In this document: positions 41,801-53,200 of the stretch, in pieces
How the letters are laid out: each line of letters starts with the position of its first letter
Position numbering within the stretch: position 1 is the stretch's first letter
Assembly (NCBI GenBank): GCA_024529925.1
Contig: JAFEUB010000772.1
Span: forward strand, 372,001-436,000
DNA: 64,000 bases
Reading direction: 5' to 3'
Source of the DNA: Ophthalmolycus amberensis
Taxonomy: Eukaryota; Chordata; Actinopteri; Perciformes; Zoarcidae
Position numbers and translations under genes: made by a program
Notes under the pieces: model-generated
What the model was told of the DNA's origin: nothing
Database searches by the model: none
Seen by the model: the letters and a program-made list of their open reading frames with translations, nothing else

Positions 41801-42408
41801 ATATACAGAAGCTCTGAGCATTATTCGCCTAATTAAATAAAAAAAGAAATCTCAAAGTTAGTCAACCTGAATTCTAAACCTTCTCAAGTTAAAAGCCCCT
41901 TGGAGACATCATTTTCGCCCGGTGGCAAGGTTAATCTTCAAAAATTTGCAGCCATTCGAACGTTGCCCCAGTGCTGCCTGCGGTGCTGCCGTTCCGTTAA
42001 TGTCTCCAGTTAATTTCTCTTGTTGGTATTCATTTCTCGTCCACTTTGGTCCCATCATAACTGACAGGGCCATATGCTGCCACCTGCCAATATCAGACCG
42101 TCATCAGGCCAGTGACAATCAATGTCAGATTCAATTGTCATAAATCCTGTTATGAATAGTGTGTCTGTGTGTGCGCGTATGTGTGTGTGTGTGTGTGTGT
42201 GTGGGTCTGGGTCTGTGTTTCCCTGCAGAAGGAAAGTAGAGATCATGCACACACACAGTCTGTTCACTCTGCTGGGAGAGAGGCTGATGATGCACACTAA
42301 CACCGTCTCTGTCACCACCTACAACACTCTGTATGAGGTAGGTGATTGGCACGTTCTTATCACGACAGCAACGTACCATAATCGTGGCATTTAATTGTTA
42401 AGTTAATC

Positions 42409-42470
<62 letters not shown>

Positions 42471-45400
42471 ATTCTGACAGAGCAGGTCTGTACTCAGGTG
42501 GTTCACAAACCCCACCCTGAGCCAGACTCCACGGTCAAGATCCAGAATCCCAGTGAGTACAAAAACATTGGCGCCTGTCGTCTCCCTGTGTTCTTTGGTC
42601 TGCCAATGATGCGGTACTGTTTTAATGCCAGCAAACACACAACAAAGACTCAATTAAGCAGCCGACAGTGCTGCCTTCTCCCACTGATTGATCTGCCTCT
42701 CGCTCTCCTGTCCCTCGCATTTTTCTCTCTCATTTAAAATACTTTTTACATATTTGCTGGTCTTGCTCTCTCATCTTGTTCTTCTTCCCCTTCCTCTCCC
42801 CATTCCTGGATTTTGACCTCCCACACAGTGATTCTAAAGGTAGTGGCCACCCTGTTGAAGAACTCCTCTCCCAGTGCTGAGCTGATGGAAGTCAGAAGAC
42901 TCTTTCTCTCTGACATGATAAAACTTTTCAGCAACAGCCGCGAAAACCGGCGGTAAGAGCGCACACATTGCATTTATTCAGCTACGTGTCTTTTGCTTCT
43001 TACGATGATTGTTGTATCTTGATATTAAGCTCATGCTGCAGCTTCATACATTGTTTTTTGTTGTGTACCAGCTGCCTGCTGCAGTGCTCTGTGTGGCAGG
43101 ACTGGATGTTCTCCCTAGGATACATAAACCCCAAGAACCCAGAGGAGCAGAAAATAACCGAGATGGTGTACAACATCTTCAGGATCCTGCTCTACCACGC
43201 TATTAAATACGAATGGGGAGGGTGGCGTGTCTGGGTTGACACCCTATCCATCGCACACTCCAAGGTAAGAGTAAGAAATGCACCGTAAGCATTAAGGAGC
43301 AAAGCCATCTCCTTACACTCAACATGTTGCATCAAACATGAAGAAATCAATTAATGAAGACATACCAAGAATAAATACCTCAATAGACTAGAATGCCATG
43401 CAGCCAAATTACATTTGACATTTTTCAGGCATCAAACATCTTTTTTTTTCTTCAACCAAAACCCCCTCCTGATTCTCTCACTGTTGCAATCACTGTAACT
43501 GCTTAACGCAACAAGTTAATTCATTAGTAAAGGTACAAGTAGAAGTAGACAAGGAAGGTTGACGCAATAGCAAGGTCAATCACTACTTAATTCCGTGGAT
43601 GATTGCATATTATTAATCAATAATATACATTAGAATAAACTGGTAAAGGACTTTTCCTTTAAGGCAGTATTATTCTTCTCTTTAATTTCATTTTGCCTCT
43701 TTGTCTGAAGTAATTCTCCCTAAAAATACTCACTGATCTGCATCGAGTTGGGAAGATCTTTGGTTAATATATTCTCAAACTTTATTTAAAATCTATATCA
43801 CCACAAATGAAGAAATAGTACTGATGACATCCTTTTGTGGGTACATATATATATATATATATATGATATTTTGATATGATATAATATTTTGAGTAAAGCT
43901 TCATTAAATGCTTAAAAAAGCTTTATTAATTAAAAAACAATGACGATTGTTTATCATACGTTTTTTAGTGACCTGGAGTAACATGCTGACTTTTGATTCA
44001 TCCTAGATATCATATTCAATAACTGATCATCTCACTGTTCACTCGTCTCATGGCAGTGTGAAAGCGAGGGGGCATTATAGATGACGGTCGAATAGCTCCG
44101 TTAGGCTAGTGTCCCAGTTGTGTCCATGCAGCCTTTGGAACGGATGATCTATGAGCCCCTTAAGGACTACCTGCTGAAGACGTTATTGATGTGAGGGTCA
44201 ACCATTGTCAGTGCTTGTGTTCTAATCACTTAACCAATTACTTCCCCACCGTCTTTCACAGGTGACTTACGAAGCCCATAAAGAGTACTTGGCTAAGATG
44301 TACGAAGAGTACCAGCGCCAGGAGGAGGAAAACATGAAGAAGGGGAAGAAAGGCTCTGTGTCCACCATCTCCGGGCTTTCCGCTACGCCTGCCCCTGTCG
44401 TAAACGGCAACCTCGAGATTGACGACAACTCCCAGACACAGACGCCTGAGAGCGAGGCCGAGTACAGCGAGGGGACTGGCGGGGACTCGCGCAACCTCCT
44501 CGCAGAGGGCGTCGTGAAGCGACCCAACGGAGAAGCCCTGACACCCGGCGAGCAGAGCGCTGGTCCTGGGGTGCGGGTGGAGGTCCACGACCTGCTGGTA
44601 GACATTAAAGCAGAGAAGGTGGAGGCCACGGAAGTTAAGTTGGATGACCTGGACTTGTCTCCAGAAGGCCTCGGTGGAGGCGTGGGTGGAGGAGGCGGGG
44701 GAGGAATAGAGAACGGACCTCTGGTTGAGGTGGATTCTCTTCTGGACAGTGCTTACTGCGCTGTAGTTCAAAATCTAAATGGAAACCTGGCGCCGAAAGA
44801 TGACACGCCAGGCTCAGGGGTTGGGAAGGGGTCAAGCCTGGGGCTTACGGGAGTCAGTCTGGAGGATGATGGGAACATGGGTCCGCTCATCACATTGGCT
44901 GACGAGAAGGACAGCGTCCCAAGCAACAACGGATTTCTCTTCAGCAAGGTAGGATGAGAAGATTATTGTCTCTGATTACTTAAAGTCCTGTGGAGCCACA
45001 TCTTCCCATGCTGACCTGAAGTATAATACCAACAATCAGTCTGCTGCTTTCTGTCCATCTTAGACTTTTTCTAATGCCTTAATGTTCTTTCATTTTTGAT
45101 TACCCTATTCATCACTTCCAGGTTGACGAGAAGCTGCTTCCAGCTCTGGCAGCCACAGACCCCCTAGTACTGCCGAGCACAGACCAGCCCACTCCATCCG
45201 GCCCAGTCCCGGCTCACTCCACCACCAGCGCCAGTGATGACCTCAGCCTGCTGGCCCACATGACGAGTTGCGGCTCTGATCTAACGCAGACCCAGAGCCA
45301 CACTTCTGGGGAACTTCTAGAGGACGGGCCCTTCAAGATCCAAAGCCCTCTTGCTGATATCAGCTCTATTGCTCAGGCTGAGAGCCAAGCCCAGATCCAG

Positions 45401-48400
45401 GGAACATCGAGAGCAGATTACCCAGAGGGAGAGGGCACAGCCGGGGCAGAGGGAGAGGCTGCGGGGCTTAAGACTGGGGGAGACACAGCCAGCACCACCT
45501 CTGATACAGAGAGGTCGGATGATGGGAAAGACAAGGACGCGAAGAAGATCCAAACTACTGCGACCACTCAGGTGTGTTTACGTGTGTACACGTGTCTGAT
45601 TTATCTTGTTCACACAAGTCTGCAAGTAAGTTTCTAGGTTATTCTAATGTTCCTGATTGTGGGCTGCAACTGTGCATCCTTCTACACTGTAATGGTCTCA
45701 ACGGTCGCAGCTATTTGCCCATATTGTAAAAAGTGTATTTGTTTATTTGTCAAAAAATATAAAGATACCTGGTTTTAAAAGTAAAAGATGTTGAAAAGAG
45801 AACAGAACAAAAGTACATATTGCATCATTCTGTTCACTTTCAACTGAAACCGAACACAAGCCTTCTTCTCCAGCCTTAAGGCCACCGCTGCCCCGATGAG
45901 TTTGCTGTGTGTGTGTATTGATTGGCGTAAAAAGCAGCAGAAAAGCAGAGTGGCTGCCCACACATGAACTAATTTTCTACTGAATCAGGGAATACAGAAC
46001 ACAAAGTCCCAGAGAGTCATCTGTAGTTTCTCTTATGAAATATAATATAACTGTTTGCGTGCCAAGTTTTATATGCGTATACAAGTAAGAGACGTACTGA
46101 AAGCTGGCTGACCAGGTCTTGGCCCCCACCATGTTGCAGGCCCTCCATGGTCGTACAGCAGCCCAGCTGGAGCGGGACCTACGCGTTGATCTGGGCTTCA
46201 GGGGCATGCCCATGACGGAGGAGCAGCGCCGGCAGTTCAGCCCCGGCCCGCGCACGACCATGTTCCGCATCCCAGAATTCAAGTGGTCTCCAATGCACCA
46301 GAGGTTGCTCACCGACCTGCTGTTCGCCCTGGAGACTGACGTGCATGTGTGGAGGAGGTGAGCTAAGCTAATACTACTCGCACTCATGCCTGGTTTTCAG
46401 GGCTTCTGTGTTGATCACACATGTATTGAAAATGAGATTAGACTGAGGATATTCACAAAGTGACGTGTTACTACCTATGATGTCTCAATTTGTCCCAAAA
46501 CTGTATTTTTGTATCGTTCCGTCCAACTCTTATCTTCTATTTCAGCCACTCCACCAAGTCGGTTATGGATTTTGTGAACAGCAATGAGAACATCATCTTT
46601 GTCCACAACACGATCCACCTCATTTCTCAGATGGTGGACAACATCATCATCGCCTGTGGAGGCATCCTGCCTCTCCTGTCTGCTGCCACCTCCCCTTCTG
46701 TAAGTGGCTCTACTCTGCACCTCTGTGGTGGGAGGGAAAACTGCAGGTCAACAGCTGCCTCATAGGCCTGTAGGCTGTAGCTCAGGTGTTAAACCCCAAT
46801 ACAGACTTCTAAGGACCTGCTGAATCTGATGCCCCCCCCCCCCCCCTCCCCCAAGCGCAGGGCAGCGTTTATCTTGCATGATTGAATAGGTTAAACAATT
46901 TGTTAAAGTAAGTAAAGTAAAATCATAACAGATCAAAAAAATCTATTTTTGCCCAATAAATCTAAAAGGTTTGATTTTATACTTGCAAAAAGTTCTGTTT
47001 AGTTTGGCCTTGAATTGAAAAATGAGTAAACTAATTAAACTTTCACAATTATTTTCTGGATTCCTCTCATCTATCTCCATTAAACTGCCTATCTAACACT
47101 TCTTGCGCAATATTTTAATCTTTATTTGAGGTTTGTTCTTATCCTTTAATTAACAATCTATTTCATTTGACAGTTTGATAATCTATTTACTTTATTCATC
47201 TTTCCTTTTTTCTTTTCCTCTCTGTGTTACATGTATTCTGTGGATTTTCTTGTCTTTTTTGTCTCTGTTTTTGTCTGTTTTTGCATTTGTGCAGAGTTCT
47301 AAGAGTAGTGCCAACACTGTAAGTTGCAGTTTCTTCCTCTTTTTCTATTCTACTAATACTTTGTTCTGGTTTATTTACCATTGTGACTGACACTAAACCT
47401 TGCTTGTCTGGCTTCCATAGTGTTTCTATTTGTTGTGCTTCTTTGCTGCTAATCAATACTCCCCCTTATACTGTTTGTATCTATTGACCTCTCTGTCTCA
47501 GTGTATCCAGCTCTTAAAGTTATAGGAACTAGGTATACTGAACTAGATACACTTTGTATAGAGACGTACATTTAGTATAATATTCTAAAGTGGTTAGAAT
47601 ATTATACAGATAAGGGGGAAAGAAAAGTTTAAAAGGCCGGATCGATAATCGGAAATATGAGACTGAGAAGGTCTATTTAGAGGTGAAAATAGATGATTTA
47701 TGAGAGAAAAAGCATGAGAGTTTTCCAGAAGTCCTCGGGGTTGCATCTGCTAAGCCTGTCCCATTTGTATCAACACTGAAGAAGGCAGGAGGAGCCGTAC
47801 CCCAGAGGGGGTCAAAGGGAGAGGAGGTGACCCCTGTTCCTGGGGGAGGAGGCGCAGGGGGAGAGGTGCGTAAAGACCCTAAGACTCCCACCATCACCAG
47901 AAGAGCTAAGAGCACCAACCCAAGTCCCTCTGTCCTCACCTTGTGTGTCTGACTTGCTCTGACCTTGTGTGTCTGACTTGCTCTGACGAGCCCCCAGATG
48001 CTTGCACTTTGTCGACTCTCCACAGCCCTGCACATCCTGCTTACTGAAGCAGAGACACTGCAAACCACACACTTGGTTTGCAAGTTTTAACCCCTGCTTT
48101 GCTGCCCTCACATTTACTGTCAATGTAGATATACTGAACATTTGATACTTTGGTTGGTGTCAACAAAAGGGGACTTTGTTTACTTTTCCATGAGATACGT
48201 TCTAGGCGAGCTGATTAGGCTAGTCTGGACACTGCTACTGTCACGATCCCACTGTTACCATTACCTGTGTGTCATCAGGCTGTACTTCCTGTGTGCTGTG
48301 TAGAACACCTCATGTTGTCAGATTTCATCATATAAGTATGTATTTCACTTAAGCAGCATGATACTCAAGGTTGCTTTACCTGTTTGTTGGTACAACCAGC

Positions 48401-50254
48401 CATGTCCGTTGTGGTCATGCTCATGTAAGACATGATGATAATACCTTTTCTAAAGGATACTTTTATGTAAAAAAAGAAAAAGATGATGCTACAGTATCTC
48501 GCCACCTTTCTAAAAGCAGGGAAAGAGCATCCAGTTCATTGTGTTTACATGCTATGATGTCAATAAATAACTGGCAAGCGTGTGTGTACTTATCCTCCCT
48601 GTTCCAGACGGAGTTGGAGAACATTGAGGCCACACAGGGCATGTCTTCAGAGACAGCGGTCACCTTCCTGTCTCGTCTCATGGCCATGGTGGACGTACTG
48701 GTGTTCGCCAGCTCTCTCAACTTCAGCGAGATTGAAGCAGAGAAGAACATGTCGTCAGGAGGGCTGATGAGGCAATGCCTCCGCCTGGGTGTGTTCTAGT
48801 TTGATGTATTTAGTTTGGCGTTAGACTCACAAACAGCTTCATGGCCTTTTTTAAGTAGGGCTGCATCGAAAGTACCTCAAAGGAGCCAATAAATAATTTG
48901 CAAGAATTATACCCACTTGTTTCTTCTTAAAATAAATGCTATTATATGAAAAAAAGCCAGCTCCAGTATGAAATACTTACAGGTTTCATCTCTCTGCGTC
49001 CATCAGTGTGCTGCGTGGCAGTGAGGAACTGTCTGGAGTGCAGGCAGAGACAGAGAGAACGAAGCTGCAAGTCCTCCTTAACCAGCAGCAAGTCACAGGA
49101 CAGCCTCCACAGTGCCTCCACCACCGGCAAGGTACCACACACACACACACACACTCAAATCAAATGCACAAAGCACTTTAAAACGGACACTGAAACATGC
49201 ATATATGCATAGCGCACCACATTTGACATTCTGTCTCCCATATTTAGCAGGATCCGGACAGACTCCTGCAGGATGTAGACATCAATCGTCTTCGAGCTGT
49301 GGTTTTCAGAGATGTGGTAAGCACGTGTTTGTGTGTATTTTTAGTGCGTACAAGTTTATTTTGTTTGTGTGTTGTCTTCACTGAATGAATGTGTGTGTGT
49401 TATTGTGCCGTAGGACGACAGTAAGCAGGCTCAGTTTCTGGCGCTGGCAGTCGTCTACTTTATCTCAGTTCTCATGGTATCGAAGTACCGGGACATTTTG
49501 GAACCCCAGCGAGAGATCGGCAGGTCCACCAGCCTATCAGGGAGAAGCATCCGCCACGAGATAAACTCCCCAACCAGTACAGGTGATTCTTGTTTTTCTT
49601 TGTGCAACATCCTCAACATGAGAGCGTAATCTTGGATGGGTTGGTGGTGACTCATCATTGTAGCATTTGTATCGTGACAACAACAATACCTCTGTCAAGA
49701 ATATGAGACAATTAGTGGATGTAAAATAGAAGGAAGAATAAAGATGGGTATTACCGTACTTGACAGAGAAATGAAGGTTACAAGCAGGAGAAAATAGCCG
49801 AGAATGAATAAAAACAGACAATATCTTGTGGAATTTCTTGGCAAGGCAGTTTACAAAAAGAAACGCCATGTTTTGTGATTTTGTTCCAGAGCACCCGTCC
49901 ACAGCCTTCTCTGACCGTGACAAACAGACCCCCACCCCCGCGGACGACTCTCCACGGGCTGGCCTCCCCCACACAGACTCGGGCATCGGGGAGGAGGGCC
50001 ATGTGGCCGGATCCCTGAACGGCTCGGAGATGGGCCTGGGGCTCGGCCTTGGCCTGGTGGGGAGAGAGACAGATAGAGACAGAGACATGGGGGGAGGAGG
50101 TGGGGTCGGAGGCACAGATCTGTTGTGTAGTCTGTCTGATGTTAGGAGGTCACAGGAGAGCCTTCTGGATTCTCCCCACAACCCCAACAGCCAAGCCCCG
50201 CCTTCGTCCATCTCCAGCATCAGCCAAACAAACAAAGGCATCAATGTCAAGGTT

Positions 50255-50288
<34 letters not shown>

Positions 50289-53200
50289 ATTCAGACCTGG
50301 CTGTTTGTATCCAGAGATAATACATCAGGTCCAATTGATGTCCCATGTATCCTTGAACAATTTCAAATCTGGTTTTATTGATCAAGCCACATCTGTATTT
50401 GTAGCTGTGTGGTTGTGGTTGATCACCTGAAGACAGAGTTTAATGCCAGGTCTGAATAGGGTCAGTGTTTTTCCAGGAATGCAACTTTCAGTGAGGTTGT
50501 ACAGTCTAAAGTTATGTATCATGAAAACATGCCCACTGTTCTTACTCATATACAGGGTTCATAGAAAGTCTTGAAAGTTTTGATTAATGCTTAATTTGAA
50601 CAGTTCTCTTTTCAAGGTTAGGAATATGCTTAATTTTCATCACAATCACTCATGTAAAGCAAAACTTTTTTCATATTTGAAATGAAACAATCCTGTCGTC
50701 ATATTACATAAAATATCAAATATACATTGATTGCTGTGGGTACAAAGGAATTCTATCAACTTTATTTGTCGCAATTGCATTTATAGCAACAACTTATATG
50801 CGATGACAAAGAATTCAAGAGTCTGTACATTTTTGGTTGAGGTACTTTTAAAGTGCTTGTATTTTCGTCTTTAAACGCTGTATGAACCCTGCATATGCAT
50901 TCAGTTAAGAAAGTTAAAAAAAACAGCCAGAGATTTGTCATGCCGTTGGACTCCTCACAACTTGTGTCCTGTAGTCACCAGGTGGGTTGTTCTCTCTGAA
51001 ATGCAGGAGATCCTGAAGAGCTTGGTGGCGGCTCCGGTTGACGGCGGGGATTTGGGACAGGAGTCCGGGCCGACGCCCTATCACCCCGACCCTGCCCTGA
51101 AGACACACCCCATGCTGCCCATGCAGTTCCACTCCTTCGACAGGTTAGACCCAGTTAGTGTTTGACCTACGAGAGGCAGACAACCAAACAGCGATGTCAG
51201 AGTCATTAGCAGCCTGACACACCCATCAATTAATCCATTTATCCAGCCAATACTGATCTTGTGGTGATGCGTTTTACTGTACTGCTATTTGTCACACTGC
51301 TGATCATCAGTTTTGAAAAAACAATGGACACAGAAACCAATCAATTGATTAGCATTGAGAAAATGACCTTCCCCTTTGGATGGTAACTTTTACAAACTGA
51401 CACAATGTTCTTTACTTGCCAGCAGTCACATTGAGTTCTTTAGTAAAACTCAAAGAAATGCACAGATAAGAAAAAATAAAATGTGAAGTTTGCACAAAGA
51501 CTTGTTCGTTTCTTGCGTTTCCTGAGCACTACATGTTTGTGAATAGACACGTTCATTTTGAGTATTCAATTTGAAAACAGAAAAACAATGTTTTCACTGG
51601 CAGTGACACTACATTAATAAAACATGACTAAGACGCTGTTGATGTCATTATTACTTCCCATTCCTGGACTGATTTTAGACTGTCAGAGTAAAATCTTATC
51701 GGGATAGAGATATTGTTGCTAAATGATAAAGTAATACGACATGACAGGACATAAACAAAGTTGAACTTTTCCTCGCTTGTCCAAAAGTGTTAACATATAG
51801 AGTCTCCACTGAGTGATGACCTGTTTGTATCTTCTGTGCATCAGTTAGTCTCCTTGATCCTGCTCTGTGGCAGTCCTTGAGAGCTAAGCTATTGATTGAA
51901 GGCAGTGTGCATAATAGATCACCAATGGCTCCATATCCATTTCCCAGATGTCCCCTGGATGTATTTGTCTAGCCCATGCAGACAGGCGTGATACATCTGG
52001 TTCATAGAAATGAATAGCAAATACGTAGTTACTAACAAACTGCATTTGTTAGTTCTTCTAAACAATTGCTGCTGTGTGGCCACACTCCCTTAGATAGTTC
52101 CGAGCTTGTATGTATGTATTTATTTGTGTCCCACCTCTTACAGGAGTGTAATGGTTCCAGTCAAAAAGCCGCCACCTGGCAGCCTGTCAGTCAACACGGT
52201 GGGCACGCCCACTACTAGCGGAGCAGCTACTGCCGGCAGCACACCCAACATTTTTGCATCTGCAACTGCAACACCCAAGAGCATGATCAACACTACAGGT
52301 GAGAGATATAGTGCGCTGACAGTACAAACACATATGCTGTTCACACCACGTCTAAATCTATATCTTTGGATATTGTTAACCATTTTTGCATCTACTGTGC
52401 ATTTAAGGAAGAGGCAGCAGACAGACACCCGCAGTATGACGAAGTTGTTTGTGTGAAAGGCCTCCAGCAATTCAAAGACCGCTCCATGAAGCAGAGAGTT
52501 ATTTCTGACACAGGAAAACTCTTTAACAACCAGAATAGACACAAACTGAACCGATTTTACCAGCACATGCTTTCATGGTTAGTTGTAGACTATTTCCAGA
52601 TCAATGAAGTCGCAGACCGTACAGCAAGTGTTAAATATCTTGGCCATTGACAAGAAAATTAAGTCGGGGAACTCTCCGATGCCGGACAGATGTACCCTTC
52701 AAACATTTGATACTGCAACAATCAAACAAATATGGTATTAAATTCAAATAAATTGAGAACAAGACAAGAATCAAATACACATCAGCTGAGATGCAGATCA
52801 GTGCTGTTTCCATGCAGCGTCGTACTCAGCAGATTCATCGTATCATACATGCATAATGGAGAAGGAAGGGATTTGTTCCCTGGAGTGGATTCTGTATATT
52901 GATCATAAAGCTATTTTCACAAACAGGGGCCATTACCGGAGGACAAGCAGCAGCAGCAGCAGCACGTCCAAATTGAATTTGGCCGCAACCGACCGGGACT
53001 TTCATACATTTATTTTATTGTTATCCTGCGCGATAATCTTGGTCACGCTTGATTCATGTTACAATAATGCTTGTCTTATTTGTCATCACTCTCCCTTCTC
53101 TCTGTCCTGTCTAGGTGCCACAGACTCTGCCTCCTCTTCCTCCTCCTCCTCTTCGTCGTTTGTAAACGGTGCGACTAGTAAGAACCTGCCAGCGGTGCAG

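Larger units (their letters stand above)
46700..48607 (+). other. nbea: intron W24-W26 containing the microexon
   Basis: Holds a C15 run (46832-46846), the 24-nt microexon (47295-47318), a small palindrome (TATAATATTCT at 47576-47586 and its inverse at 47596-47606), a GC-rich open block (47704-47952) and a 24-bp tandem duplication (47939-47986). Confidence 0.85.

Noticed and set aside
44256..44771. 171-codon minus-strand ORF
   Set aside because: Antisense shadow of the GC-rich exon W21.
49537..50385. 282-codon minus-strand ORF
   Set aside because: It lies antisense to W29-W30 and crosses a GT repeat. It has no domain, and the plus-strand exon reading is supported by homology and splice phase.
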